Shown here piece after piece: positions 7,746-16,487 of a stretch of 64,000 bases of DNA. The translations under genes were made by a program, and so were the position numbers. Below the pieces are notes generated by a model. The model was not told where the DNA came from and did not search any database. It saw nothing but the letters and a program-made list of their open reading frames with translations. The stretch's first letter is position 1; each line of letters begins with the position of its first letter. Location: assembly GCF_030053595.1 (NCBI RefSeq), contig NZ_JASGBQ010000009.1, positions 1-64,000 on the forward strand, written 5' to 3'. Source of the stretch: Fusibacillus kribbianus. GTDB taxonomy: Bacteria; Bacillota; Clostridia; Lachnospirales; Lachnospiraceae.

Positions 7746-8627
7746 CTATTTCACAGTTCTCATGGCAGCTTCTACCACATGGCCAACGAGAACAGATGTG
7801 GTAACAGCGCCTACGCCGCCAGGAACGGGAGTGATTGCCTCAACAATAGGCTCAACCTCGCTGTAAACAGCATCACCGGCGATGGCACCCTTGCCGCCCT
7901 TGCTGTTGGGCTTCTCTGCATCCCAGTTGATGGATACGTCGATTACCACCTGTCCGGGTCTAACATAATCCTTGGTCAGGCTGTTGAGCACACCGGCTGC
8001 AGATACAAGAATGTCTGCATTTTTTGCGATCTCTGCCGTATTAACAGTCTTCGTGTGGCAGATGGTAACGGTAGCATTCTTTGCCATCAGCATCATGGCT
8101 GCAGGCTTTCCGACTACCAGGCTTCTGCCGATGACAACTGCATTTTTGCCCTTGCAGTCAATTCCGTAATAATCCAGGATCTCCATGCAAGCCTGAGGTG
8201 TACAGGGAGGGAATCCAAGAGGTTTTCCGGTGAAAACACCAGACATGGAACCGTCTGTCATGCAGTCCACATCCTTTGCAGGATCCAGTGCGTTTTCAAT
8301 TTCGCTCTGGTCAGCCTTCAGGTGCTTCGGAAGAGGTCTGAACAGCAGAACGCCATGGATGGAGGTATCCTTATTCACCTTATCAATCACTGCAAGAAGC
8401 TCTTCTTTGGTAACTTCCTCAGGGAGCAGGATCTTCTCCACTGCAACACCAAGGGTCTCACATCTCTTTGTTGCACCCTTCTCATAGGAAATATCGCTGG
8501 AGTTTTCACCAACTCTGATGATACAGAGCTTCGGCTCAATTCCCTTTTCTTTCAGTTCTGCTACCTGCCCCATGATCTTTTCATTTAAAGCGGCGGTAAC
8601 TTCTTTTCCAAGCAGCTGCTTTGCCAT
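7746..8627 (-). CDS. folD: Methylenetetrahydrofolate dehydrogenase, FolD family, cyclohydrolase residues altered
   Basis: This 293-residue cytosolic enzyme oxidises 5,10-methylene-THF with NAD(P). The nucleotide site GRSLVVGKP, the DPAKDVD segment and the TPVPGGVGAVT loop are intact. The cyclohydrolase dyad is not: the Tyr is present (Y48), but the Lys four residues later (E. coli Y50/K54) aligns with A52, and the conserved Gln of the VQLPLP loop aligns with F96. Those residues drive methenyl-THF hydrolysis in bifunctional FolD. The adjacent fchA can provide that step, so this is probably a monofunctional dehydrogenase. Third gene of the fhs operon. Confidence 0.93.
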   Translation of the reverse strand: MAKQLLGKEVTAALNEKIMGQVAELKEKGIEPKLCIIRVGENSSDISYEKGATKRCETLGVAVEKILLPEEVTKEELLAVIDKVNKDTSIHGVLLFRPLPKHLKADQSEIENALDPAKDVDCMTDGSMSGVFTGKPLGFPPCTPQACMEILDYYGIDCKGKNAVVIGRSLVVGKPAAMMLMAKNATVTICHTKTVNTAEIAKNADILVSAAGVLNSLTKDYVRPGQVVIDVSINWDAEKPNSKGGKGAIAGDAVYSEVEPIVEAITPVPGGVGAVTTSVLVGHVVEAAMRTVK

Positions 8628-8642
8628 TGATTCATCCTCCTG

Positions 8643-9272
8643 TTATTTCAGTCTTCCAAGTACGCTCTCAAATACTTCGTCAGCGATCTTTGTGTATTTT
8701 TCAAGCATTGCATCAGCCTTCTGATTCAGCTCTTCTGCATACTCCCGGTTTTTCATGGACTTGGTGTTAATGTATACATTCAGGCTGGCACCCTGAAGAG
8801 CTGCTTTGCAGAATACAGCGCCTACACCGGCATCGCTGATGGCCAGAGCAGAACCCTTTGCCGCAAATTCCACGATCAGATCCAGTGCTTCACAGCATTT
8901 CTCCATGATCTCCATGGGAACAGAGCAAGCTTCTTTCAGCACGATCTCCATAACGCGTGCCTTCTCCGCCTTTTCCTCCTCTGTTTCTCTGGGCATACCA
9001 TATGCCCTGGAAAGGGGCTCAAACACTTCCGCATCTCTCTCGATCAGAGTCAGAAGCTCTTTCTGGAGCACATCTGCCTTTCCTTTCAATTCCCACATTT
9101 CCGCCTCAACATCGGCATATTTCTTCTTGCCGACGGTCAGAGAGCCTACCATATTTCCAAGAGCGGTTCCCACTGCGCCTACCAGAGCACTGGCGCCGCC
9201 GCCGCCCGGTACAGGAGCCTTAGAAGCAAGCACTTCTACAAATTCATTGCACGGTACAGTTGAAAAGCCCAT
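8643..9272 (-). CDS. fchA: Methenyltetrahydrofolate cyclohydrolase/cyclodeaminase family protein
   Basis: This 209-residue, mostly helical protein belongs to the formimidotetrahydrofolate cyclodeaminase/FchA family, shown by the N-terminal APVPGGGGASALVGA loop (about 15-30) that contacts folate and by its length. In clostridia, FchA hydrolyses 5,10-methenyl-THF to 10-formyl-THF. It lies between fhs and folD with a 15-base gap to folD, which completes the formate-to-methylene-THF route. A cyclodeaminase role in histidine breakdown is the alternative, but no hut genes are nearby. Confidence 0.9.
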   Translation of the reverse strand: MGFSTVPCNEFVEVLASKAPVPGGGGASALVGAVGTALGNMVGSLTVGKKKYADVEAEMWELKGKADVLQKELLTLIERDAEVFEPLSRAYGMPRETEEEKAEKARVMEIVLKEACSVPMEIMEKCCEALDLIVEFAAKGSALAISDAGVGAVFCKAALQGASLNVYINTKSMKNREYAEELNQKADAMLEKYTKIADEVFESVLGRLK

Positions 9273-9302
9273 TGTTTCATACCTCCGATGTCTTATTAAA
9301 TG

Positions 9303-9327
9303 GGGGACAGCCCGGACGACTGTCCCC
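9303..9327 (-). other. Intergenic hairpin between fhs and fchA
   Basis: Perfect eight-base arms GGGGACAG and CTGTCCCC enclose a nine-base loop between the fhs stop and the fchA start. No T-run follows on the transcribed strand, so it more likely protects or separates the mRNA segments than terminates transcription. Confidence 0.5.
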
Positions 9328-9347
9328 GTATGAATCTCATTTGAAAT

Positions 9348-11036
9348 TTAGAACAGACCTGTGATTCTGCCGTTTTCGTCTACGTCGATCTTTTCAGCAG
9401 CCGGTACCTTGGGAAGGCCGGGCATGGTCATGATTTCACCGGTCAGCGCTACGATGAAGCCTGCGCCTGCAGAGATCTTCAGGTTCCTTACGGTTACCTC
9501 GAAGTCAGTAGGAGCACCAAGCTTGGTCTGATCGTCGGTCAGGCTGTACTGGGTCTTTGCCACGCAGATCGGGCAGTTTCCATAACCCATTGCCTCCAGC
9601 TGTTTTGCCTGCTTCTGAGCGTTTGCAGTCAGGACAGCTCTCTTGCCGCCATATATCTTCTGTACGATCTGGTTTAACTTATCCTCAATGCTGGTTCCTT
9701 CCAGTTCATAGGAGAAGGTGAAGTCATTGGGCTGCTCGCAGAGTCTTACGACCTCTTCTGCCAGAGCCTTGCCGCCCTCGCCGCCCTTTGCCCATACCTG
9801 GGAAAGAACTACGTTTACGCCCAGCTCCTTGCACTTTGCCTCTACCAGAGCAAGCTCTGCCTCGGTATCGGTGGGGAACTCATTGATGGCAACTACGCAG
9901 GGCAGCTTGTATACGTTGGTGATGTTGCTTACATGCTTCAGCAGGTTGGGAAGGCCCTTCTCCAGAGCTTCCAGGTTCTCATTGTTCAGGTCCGCCTTTG
10001 CTACGCCGCCGTTGTACTTGAGAGCTCTTACCGTTGCTACGATCACAACTGCGTTGGGCTTAAGGCCTGCCATACGGCACTTGATATCCAGGAACTTCTC
10101 TGCACCAAGGTCAGCACCGAAGCCTGCCTCGGTTACGGTGTAGTCTGCCAGCTTCAGAGCCATCTTCGTTGCAGTTACAGAGTTGCAGCCGTGAGCGATG
10201 TTTGCGAAGGGGCCGCCGTGTACGATGGCAGGAGTTCCTTCAAGAGTCTGAACCAGGTTGGGCTTCAGAGCATCCTTGAGGAGTGCCGTCATTGCACCTT
10301 CTGCGTGCAGGTCATGCGCGGTAACGGGCTTCTGCTCTGCTACCTTTCCGTAGGTATAACCGATGATGATGCGGCCGAGTCTTGCCTTCAGGTCGTTGAT
10401 GTCGCTTGCCAGACACAGAACTGCCATGATCTCGGAAGCCACGGTGATGTCATAGCCGTCCTCACGGGGCATACCGTTGGTCTTTCCGCCAAGGCCGTCC
10501 ACCACGTTACGCAGCTGTCTGTCGTTCATATCCACGCAGCGTCTCCAGGTGATCTTTCTGGGGTCGATGTTCAGCTCATTGCCCTGGAAGATATGGTTGT
10601 CGATCATGGCTGCCAGCAGGTTGTTTGCTGCACCGATGGCATGGAAATCGCCGGTGAAGTGAAGGTTGATGTCCTCCATGGGAACAACCTGTGCATAGCC
10701 GCCGCCTGCTGCGCCGCCCTTTACACCGAATACCGGTCCGAGGGAGGGCTCACGGAGAGCTACCATTACGTTTTTGCCGATCTTGGAAAGTCCGTCTGCC
10801 AGACCTACGCTGGTGGTCGTCTTGCCCTCACCTGCAGGGGTGGGGTTGATAGCTGTCACCAGGATCAGCTTGCCGTTCTCTTTATCTGTTTCCTTTAATA
10901 AGTTGTAGTCAATCTTTGCTTTGTACTTTCCGTACTGCTCCAGGTATTTGTCATCGATACCTGCCTTTTCAGCGATCTCAGTGATCGGAGCCATTGTGCA
11001 TTCCTGAGCAATTTCAATGTCGCTTTTGAATCCCAT
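9348..11036 (-). CDS. fhs: Formate--tetrahydrofolate ligase
   Basis: This 562-residue cytosolic enzyme makes 10-formyl-THF from formate, THF and ATP. The P-loop [11 protein letters not shown] (65-75) and the neighbouring [11 protein letters not shown] segment are those of the family, and the length is close to the usual 556-560. It heads the C1 operon and sits behind a ZTP riboswitch, which turns expression on when 10-formyl-THF is short. The product feeds purine synthesis and, with FchA and FolD, serine/glycine interconversion or the methyl branch of acetogenesis; no carbonyl-branch genes are in view. Confidence 0.97.
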   Translation of the reverse strand: MGFKSDIEIAQECTMAPITEIAEKAGIDDKYLEQYGKYKAKIDYNLLKETDKENGKLILVTAINPTPAGEGKTTTSVGLADGLSKIGKNVMVALREPSLGPVFGVKGGAAGGGYAQVVPMEDINLHFTGDFHAIGAANNLLAAMIDNHIFQGNELNIDPRKITWRRCVDMNDRQLRNVVDGLGGKTNGMPREDGYDITVASEIMAVLCLASDINDLKARLGRIIIGYTYGKVAEQKPVTAHDLHAEGAMTALLKDALKPNLVQTLEGTPAIVHGGPFANIAHGCNSVTATKMALKLADYTVTEAGFGADLGAEKFLDIKCRMAGLKPNAVVIVATVRALKYNGGVAKADLNNENLEALEKGLPNLLKHVSNITNVYKLPCVVAINEFPTDTEAELALVEAKCKELGVNVVLSQVWAKGGEGGKALAEEVVRLCEQPNDFTFSYELEGTSIEDKLNQIVQKIYGGKRAVLTANAQKQAKQLEAMGYGNCPICVAKTQYSLTDDQTKLGAPTDFEVTVRNLKISAGAGFIVALTGEIMTMPGLPKVPAAEKIDVDENGRITGLF

Positions 11037-11135
11037 TTTTTTACCCTCCTGTTAGAAAATAATAGTTTTCCTGCCCTTTTTTGCCGCCTTATCCGGAACC
11101 TTCCCAAGACTCGCCGGTCTTATCCGGATGGTAAC

Positions 11136-11170
11136 AAAAAAGGGCAACATTCAGTAACTAAATGTTGCCC
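11136..11170 (-). terminator. Riboswitch expression-platform terminator upstream of fhs
   Basis: The minus-strand stem GGGCAACATT/AATGTTGCCC is followed by six T. Its left arm begins with the GGGCAA that closes the ZTP aptamer, so aptamer and terminator compete for the same bases. Ligand binding should favour read-through into fhs. Confidence 0.85.
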
Positions 11171-11240
11171 AGACGGTCGGCTTTTTATATGGTTCTGATT
11201 CCACTGTGGTACTCCACATTTATCCGTCAGTAATCAGAAC
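11165..11240 (-). promoter_or_regulatory. ZTP (pfl) riboswitch aptamer controlling fhs-fchA-folD
   Basis: Read on the minus strand, the leader has ACTGACGGAT, a small GTGG...CCAC hairpin and, after a variable linker, GCCGACCGTCTGGGCAA. These are the two conserved halves of the pfl/ZTP motif as known from the Fusobacterium example: the CTGACGG strand pairs with CCGTC, and the CCGACCG...TGGGC core forms the ligand pocket. The motif senses ZMP/ZTP, which accumulate when 10-formyl-THF is low, and is known upstream of fhs. The promoter lies about 20 bases before it and a terminator overlaps its end. Confidence 0.92.
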
Positions 11241-11257
11241 TTTTCTTTGATGGCTTA

Positions 11258-11286
11258 ATCATAACTCGTTGTTAAGGATTTGTCAA
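11258..11286 (-). promoter_or_regulatory. Sigma-A promoter of the fhs operon
   Basis: TTGACA (11286-11281) and TATGAT (11263-11258) are separated by exactly 17 bases on the minus strand, close to the vegetative consensus. The predicted start falls just before the ZTP aptamer. The promoter lies in the gap after the proS stop. Confidence 0.85.
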
Positions 11287-11307
11287 GCCTGTTTTTGCAA
11301 AACTTTT

Positions 11308-12747
11308 TTAATATGCCTTGCCCCAGTAAACAAGCTTCTTGGCCGGTCTTCCGCAGACAGGACATACATCCCCGAGCTGCTCCTGCTCAAAGGGCATGCA
11401 GCGGGAGGTTGCCGTCGTATCCTCTTTGATCTTCATTTCGCAGGCCTCATCCCCGCACCACATCATTTTTACAAAGCCCGGCTTATTTGCCACGATATCC
11501 TTAAACTCCTCATACGTATGTGCCTCGTAGGTATGGCTTTCCAGATGTGCTTTGGCTCTGGCCAGCATATCCTGCTGAATGCTCTCGAGGATCTCATTCG
11601 CCTTCTCACCAAGCTCATCCAGAGACACCACGATTTTTTCCCGATTGTCACGGCGCACGATCACAGCCTGATTCTGCTCCATATCCTTGGGGCCGATTTC
11701 CACACGGATCGGAATACCACGCATTTCCTGCTCGCTGAATTTCCAGCCCGGGCTCTTGTCGGAGCCGTCCAGCTTCGCCCGAATTCCTGCTGCGCCCAGT
11801 ACGTCACGAAGCTCAGCTGCTTTTTCCATGACGCCTTCCTTCCTCTGGGAGATCGGGATCACCATGGCCTGAACAGGCGCGATCCTCGGCGGCAGCTTCA
11901 GCCCGCTGTCGTCGCCGTGTACCATGATCAGAGCGCCGATGATGCGGGTGGACATGCCCCAGGAGGTCTGGTGAACATACTGCAGCTGATTCTGATTGTC
12001 GGAATACTGAATACCAAAAGCCTTTGCAAAACCGTCGCCGAAGTTATGGCTGGTTCCCGACTGGAGCGCCTTGCCGTCATGCATCAGTGCCTCAATGGTA
12101 TAGGTGGACTGAGCGCCCGCAAATTTCTCCTTGTCGGTCTTCTTTCCTTTTACCACAGGAATAGCCAGAACCTCCTCGCAGAAATCTGCATAGATATTCA
12201 GCATCTGAATAGTTCTTGCCTCAGCCTCCTCCTCAGTGGCATGGGCAGTATGACCCTCCTGCCACAAAAATTCTGCGGAACGGAGGAAGGGACGGGTCGT
12301 TTTCTCCCAGCGGACAACGGAGCACCACTGATTGTAGAGCTTCGGCAGATCCCGGTGGGACTGGATGATCCTGGAATAAAAATCGCAGAACAGGGTCTCA
12401 GAGGTGGGCCGCACACACAGACGCTCCTGCAGGGTCTCCAGACCGCCCTGGGTCACCCATGCCACCTCAGGGGCAAAGCCCTCCACATGATCTTTTTCCT
12501 TCTGGAGCAGGCTTTCCGGAATAAACATGGGCATATATACATTCTCCACGCCTGTTTCCTTAAACCGTCTGTCCAGCTCCTTCTGGATATTCTCCCAGAT
12601 CGCATAACCATTGGGACGGATGATCATACATCCTTTTACATTGGAATATTCCACCAGCTCTGCTTTTTTCACCACATCTGTGTACCACTGGGCAAAATCT
12701 TCGCTCATGGAGGTGATGGACTCTACCAGTTTCTTTTCCTTTGCCAT
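11308..12747 (-). CDS. proS: Prolyl-tRNA synthetase, short (archaeal/eukaryal-like) type
   Basis: This 479-residue class II synthetase charges tRNA-Pro. It is the compact type without the bacterial editing insertion: class II motifs ([14 protein letters not shown], then [23 protein letters not shown]) are followed by an anticodon-binding domain and a C-terminal zinc-like domain with Cys clusters near the end ([20 protein letters not shown]). It is preceded by a proline T-box whose terminator lies about 290 bases upstream, with a repeat element in between. The ATG is preceded by AAAAGGAGAAAAG. Confidence 0.96.
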   Translation of the reverse strand: MAKEKKLVESITSMSEDFAQWYTDVVKKAELVEYSNVKGCMIIRPNGYAIWENIQKELDRRFKETGVENVYMPMFIPESLLQKEKDHVEGFAPEVAWVTQGGLETLQERLCVRPTSETLFCDFYSRIIQSHRDLPKLYNQWCSVVRWEKTTRPFLRSAEFLWQEGHTAHATEEEAEARTIQMLNIYADFCEEVLAIPVVKGKKTDKEKFAGAQSTYTIEALMHDGKALQSGTSHNFGDGFAKAFGIQYSDNQNQLQYVHQTSWGMSTRIIGALIMVHGDDSGLKLPPRIAPVQAMVIPISQRKEGVMEKAAELRDVLGAAGIRAKLDGSDKSPGWKFSEQEMRGIPIRVEIGPKDMEQNQAVIVRRDNREKIVVSLDELGEKANEILESIQQDMLARAKAHLESHTYEAHTYEEFKDIVANKPGFVKMMWCGDEACEMKIKEDTTATSRCMPFEQEQLGDVCPVCGRPAKKLVYWGKAY

Positions 12748-12798
12748 TTCTTTTCTCCTTTTTTATTTCCTGTGAATTTCCTTTTCGTTGTACCTTTG

Positions 12799-12947
12799 GC
12801 CTGTCGGTCGCGGGCTGGCGCGTTTCGCCTTCTACAAGCCGTGCGTACCTCCAGGCTTTCAGCCTGTCGGTCGCGGGCTGGCGCGTTTCGCCTTCTACAA
12901 GCCGTGCGTACCTCCAGGCTTTCAGCCTGTCGGTCGCGGGCTGGCGC
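12799..12947. repeat. 63-bp tandem repeat, two full copies plus a partial third
   Basis: The unit starting GCCTGTCGGTCGCGGGCTGG recurs at 12799, 12862 and 12925, exactly 63 bases apart. The first two copies are virtually identical and the third keeps about 23 bases before diverging. Each full unit contains ACAAGCCGTGC, whose complement lies at 13014-13024 beyond the array. It sits inside the proS 5' leader. It is GC-richer than the neighbouring genes and shows no credible coding function, although 63 is divisible by three and several frames stay open. Confidence 0.85.
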
Positions 12948-12953
12948 CCTATA

Positions 12954-13024
12954 CCTGCTCGCATCCGATAGCAGCTGCGTGTAAACACGCGCTGCTATCG
13001 GTTGTGAGCAGGTGCACGGCTTGT
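12954..13024. repeat. Long hairpin flanking the 63-bp repeats (REP/BIME-like element)
   Basis: Stem segments CCTGCTC, CCGATAGCAG and GCGTG (12954-12981) pair in order with CACGC, CTGCTATCGG and GAGCAGG (12986-13012) around a TAAA loop. The next bases GCACGGCTTGT (13014-13024) complement the ACAAGCCGTGC of each repeat unit. Together with the tandem array it forms one foldable element of about 230 bases. I infer a dispersed intergenic repeat of this lineage; no mobility gene is present. Confidence 0.75.
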
Positions 13025-13033
13025 AGCTTTCGC

Positions 13034-13067
13034 GAAAGAAAATCCCTTGTTCCGCATGGAACAAGGG
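13034..13067 (-). terminator. T-box terminator upstream of proS
   Basis: CCCTTGTTCC (13053-13044 as read on plus) pairs with GGAACAAGGG (13058-13067) and the stem is followed by ATTTTCTTTC on the minus strand. It lies directly after the T-box sequence and competes with the antiterminator. Confidence 0.85.
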
Positions 13068-13291
13068 ACCGAAGTTTCGGCGGTACCACCCTTATTAACC
13101 GGATGATCCGGTTCTCTCTTTTCCCCGATATCGCCGGGGCTGCGCCATATTTTCATATGGGGCTCCAAGGCAGGTTCAGCAGGCTGTATCAGAAGGGCTT
13201 TCCAGCTTCCGCCCTCTCTCTGGACTGACCGTGACCGCTTACTAATCCTCTTCATCGCCACGTTTTGGCGTATCAAAACGCCTGAACAGAT
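13034..13291 (-). promoter_or_regulatory. Proline-specific T-box riboswitch of proS
   Basis: On the minus strand, AGGGTGGTACCGCCG (13092-13078) is the T-box sequence that pairs with the free CCA end of tRNA. Upstream, GATGAAGAGGATTAGTAAG matches the start of stem I, and GAACCTGCC carries a CCT triplet (13174-13172) in the specifier-loop position, a proline codon that agrees with proS downstream. A terminator follows at 13067-13034. Uncharged tRNA-Pro should therefore permit read-through. Exact 5' end is estimated from the promoter. Confidence 0.92.
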
Positions 13292-13297
13292 ATGGTT

Positions 13298-13326
13298 ATT
13301 CTAGGACACTTGCAGAATTTTGTCAA
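13298..13326 (-). promoter_or_regulatory. Sigma-A promoter of the proS T-box leader
   Basis: TTGACA (13326-13321) and TAGAAT (13303-13298) are 17 bases apart on the minus strand. The -35 overlaps the stop of the upstream gene, so proS is transcribed independently of it. Confidence 0.85.
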
Positions 13327-15158
13327 GCAGCTCTTTCCTTCTCGAAAATCAATACAACTCCGTCCAGATCCATTTGCAGCTTTCCTGAGGTATTGATCGT
13401 AACCGGCTGAGGATCACCGTCCACGATCAGGTTATATTGGGACCCGTCCTGTCCGATCTTCTCCCAGGTTCCGTCTCCAATTTCTCCCAAAAGTTCCACA
13501 TGGAGAGCCCCAGACGCCTGACAATTAAGAATCATCGACATTCCGCTCATTCCCGCATACTCCAGGAATTCATCGATTCCCATCTCATAGCCGTCAACGG
13601 AAACAAGTGTTGCATGCCATACGCCCACAATTGCTGCCTGGGCATTCTCCCGCTCGCTCTTTTCCAGCTGTGCCTGCACATATTCCTCCCGTTTCTCACG
13701 GAACACCTGCTCCACATCCGCATATTCTCCATTGAGCGTGCGGATGGCACTGTCCAGCACCAGGATCGCAGCCTCATAATTCTCATCCGTTCCCAGCGCC
13801 GTCTGAGCCTTCTCCAGAACATCCGCCTTGTATTTCTCACTGTAATCCTTGAGGGCTGCTGTCAGCTTCTCATCATCCGGATTCTCATAGAGCCCTTCCT
13901 GGATCGCAGCCATGGCCTCAAAATAACTCTTCTGTGACGCATATCTCTGTGCCTCATCCAGGGTCTCCTGGACCGCATAAGAAACCTTTGCCGCCTCAAG
14001 AGCCTCCAGACGGCTGGTGAGTTCTCCGTCTCCCGGAAGAAGCTTCAGTGCCTCCTCCACCGTTTTGATCGCCGAATCATAATCCTTGATCTCTTCATAT
14101 GCCGCCGCATCGCTCAAGGATTTTTCTCTGTATTTTGCCTTTGCCGTCTCCAGATTCTCCTGAGCTTTCTCATAATTGGAATCTGATTTTACAACCTCGC
14201 CGTACAGGCGGATCGCTGCGTCATATTCTTCCCGCTGCATGCACTGCTCTGCACTCTCAAAGGCATCCCTGGAATCCTTCAGTTCCCGGATGTCCTCCAG
14301 CGCCTTATCAACGCATTCGTCATCCCAGAACTCATCGATGGCTTTTAAATGCCTCTTTACCGTGGAATAATCCATGGCCCCGGAGGTAAACTCCGACTTG
14401 AGGGATTCCACCTCCTTTTGCAGGATCTCATCAGCCTTTGCTTCCTTCTTTTCATCCCCAAGAAAGCTTTTCTCATACAATGCCTCAACCGTCGTCCAAT
14501 CCCGGTCTCCGATAGCCTTTTTCAGTTTATTCACCGGGCTGGAAATCACAAAGGCAAATACTGCAAGTGCAATGATAAGGGCCGCCGCTGCGCAGGACAG
14601 CGTAATAATCAGCACCTTTTTCTTCTTGTTTTTTGCCGGATTTTTGCCTTCCTTCGGATCCTGTTCCCCGCCTCCATAAGGCGGATGTGCCTGGCCATAA
14701 GGATGAGGAGCCTGGCCGCTCTGCCCATAAGGCGGCGGTGTCTGGCTGCCCTGACCGTAAGGCGCCTGCTCTCCGTGGCCGGAGGCCGCTCTCTGCCCTG
14801 CTCCGTATGTACCGGCATAAAACTGCCCTGTTCCGGCCGCTTCCGGCATTTCCAGGATCAGCTCATCCTCCATATTTTTCATGATTTTCTTTTCCAGATT
14901 GGGGATCGTATCTCCGGTAACGCTGTCTGTCCCTTCCGGCACGGTACCTGCCGGCTCAGAAGTATCACCGGCTGACGCTGCAGGTGCAGAAACCGGAACC
15001 GCACCGCTCTCAGAAAAATCGGAAGCTTCCGAGGCAGAAACATGTTCCCCGTCACCGGGAATTACCGCTGCCGGTTCATCCCAACACACCGGACTCCCGC
15101 AGTACTCACAAAATTTATCATTGTCATCAATTTTCTTTCCGCAGTTACAGCAATACAT
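13323..15158 (-). CDS. Zinc-ribbon, single-pass membrane, TPR-like protein
   Basis: This 611-residue protein starts with a zinc ribbon (C3/C6 and C17/C20), then an acidic low-complexity stretch, a Tyr/Gly/Gln/Pro-rich segment (about 115-165), a lysine patch and one transmembrane helix (about 184-206). The outer part is helical with TPR-like repeats (about 210-510, for example YDAAIRLYGEVVKSDSNYEKA) and ends in a small beta-rich domain (from GVWHATLVSVDGYEMG). This is a common Clostridia layout with unknown role, perhaps envelope stress sensing or protein-complex assembly. The ATG has AAAGGAG ahead. Confidence 0.8.
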   Translation of the reverse strand: MYCCNCGKKIDDNDKFCEYCGSPVCWDEPAAVIPGDGEHVSASEASDFSESGAVPVSAPAASAGDTSEPAGTVPEGTDSVTGDTIPNLEKKIMKNMEDELILEMPEAAGTGQFYAGTYGAGQRAASGHGEQAPYGQGSQTPPPYGQSGQAPHPYGQAHPPYGGGEQDPKEGKNPAKNKKKKVLIITLSCAAAALIIALAVFAFVISSPVNKLKKAIGDRDWTTVEALYEKSFLGDEKKEAKADEILQKEVESLKSEFTSGAMDYSTVKRHLKAIDEFWDDECVDKALEDIRELKDSRDAFESAEQCMQREEYDAAIRLYGEVVKSDSNYEKAQENLETAKAKYREKSLSDAAAYEEIKDYDSAIKTVEEALKLLPGDGELTSRLEALEAAKVSYAVQETLDEAQRYASQKSYFEAMAAIQEGLYENPDDEKLTAALKDYSEKYKADVLEKAQTALGTDENYEAAILVLDSAIRTLNGEYADVEQVFREKREEYVQAQLEKSERENAQAAIVGVWHATLVSVDGYEMGIDEFLEYAGMSGMSMILNCQASGALHVELLGEIGDGTWEKIGQDGSQYNLIVDGDPQPVTINTSGKLQMDLDGVVLIFEKERAA

Positions 15159-15238
15159 ATGGGGCTCCTTTCCGCCAAACGCTGCGATTCATTTATTACT
15201 CTCAGTATACCTTAGATTCTTTCCTGCTGTCAAACAGA

Positions 15239-16291
15239 TTACACGCCGTTTCCGGCATCCGTGTACAGATCCACAAGCTCCCGGATCACCAGAAAACCGA
15301 AGGGGCCGAGAATAAAACCCGCCACGCCGAAAAGAGTCAGGCCGAGATACATGCTGATCAGCATTTCCAGCGGACCGATTCCCATATGACCTCCCATCAT
15401 GCGGGCCTCCAGGATTTCCCGGAGAAAATAGCACAGGACGTAAATCACCAAAAGCTCCGTTGCATAAAAAAGCCTTCCCGTAAGTACGGAAATGATTACC
15501 CAGGGGACAAAAACAGTTCCGGTTCCGAAGACCGGCAGCATATCAAGAAGTCCGATGAGGACTCCCAAGAGGACGGCATACGGGTTTCCCATCAGGGAAA
15601 GCCCCAGGCTGCAGATCAGGCAGGTGAGCGTCATGATCAAAAGCTGGGTCCGGAAAAAAGCCCTGCCGATCCTGCTTAAGCAGCCGGCGACAGCCGCGAT
15701 CTCCTGCCGGAACACGGAAGTATTTCTGTACCGCCGGATCCGGTCCATGGATGTCACCATCAGTACACTTCCGATGGACACTATGGCAAAAACGGCGCCG
15801 CCCCTGACCAGAATCTTTAAAAGTCCCATGGAATGATCCATGACAAAGGCTCCCGTCTGGTTTCCCGCACTGTCCATCACTTTTTGGGACTGGGTATAAA
15901 GGAACTCCATGGACGTGCCTCTGGAAAGGCCAAAGGAATCGTCGCATCTGCAGCACATGTCGTCCAGCCACCTGCAGAAGTAACGGATGTAGACAGGAAA
16001 GCGTTTCACCGCAAGAGCGAGCTGTTCCAAAAACAACTTTCCCAGGTAATAGACGCTTAACAACAGCACCGCAGACAGCAGCGTCACCAGAAGAGACGCC
16101 CAGATCCCCTCCCTCAGTCTCAGTCTTTTGTGAAGCCATTTTGAGGCCGGATGAACCAGAAGAGCCACCCAGTAAGCCAGCAAAAAAGGAATCAAAAGCG
16201 GCAGTATATATTTCAATGAAACATAAACCGCCGCCGTGATTCCTGCGATCAACAGAGCACTTTTCTGTTTTTCCGTAAGTTTTGCTTTCAT
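15239..16291 (-). CDS. AI-2E family transporter (YtvI-like integral membrane protein)
   Basis: This 350-residue polytopic protein has two N-terminal hydrophobic hairpins, a hydrophilic stretch (about 95-150) and a C-terminal block of helices containing GLLDMLPVFGTG and the motif ILGPFGFLVIRE, which are hallmarks of the AI-2E (PF01594) family. In spore formers the YtvI branch is a sporulation membrane protein of unknown substrate; other members export autoinducer-2 or exchange sodium for protons. The neighbours give no clue to substrate. Confidence 0.85.
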   Translation of the reverse strand: MKAKLTEKQKSALLIAGITAAVYVSLKYILPLLIPFLLAYWVALLVHPASKWLHKRLRLREGIWASLLVTLLSAVLLLSVYYLGKLFLEQLALAVKRFPVYIRYFCRWLDDMCCRCDDSFGLSRGTSMEFLYTQSQKVMDSAGNQTGAFVMDHSMGLLKILVRGGAVFAIVSIGSVLMVTSMDRIRRYRNTSVFRQEIAAVAGCLSRIGRAFFRTQLLIMTLTCLICSLGLSLMGNPYAVLLGVLIGLLDMLPVFGTGTVFVPWVIISVLTGRLFYATELLVIYVLCYFLREILEARMMGGHMGIGPLEMLISMYLGLTLFGVAGFILGPFGFLVIRELVDLYTDAGNGV

Positions 16292-16487
16292 ATGACCCCT
16301 GCTTTCCTGCCGTACAGGAAAAGTATGCGCAGGGTCCGGGAATCTATACCGGTGATTCCTGTTTTATGGTGATTCTTCATTTTATCAATCTGAACAGCCG
16401 GCCAGAAACACCCTCCCCGCCAAAAACAGCTCGTTTCCACAATTACACGGCAGCCAGTACATTCAATCAGTACTGCCTCTCACCCCT

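Noticed and set aside
12799-12947. Tandem repeats considered as a CRISPR array
   Set aside because: The units are contiguous with no unique spacers, and no cas genes are present in the window.
11269-12984. 571-codon plus-strand open frame over proS
   Set aside because: It is antisense to a fully recognisable prolyl-tRNA synthetase, has no ribosome-binding site or known domain, and exists because the GC-rich third positions of proS avoid stops on the other strand.
12741-13064. Overlapping frames through the 63-bp repeats, read as repetitive small proteins
   Set aside because: All frames are open because the unit length is a multiple of three; none has a start signal or known domain, and the DNA-level palindromes explain the region better.
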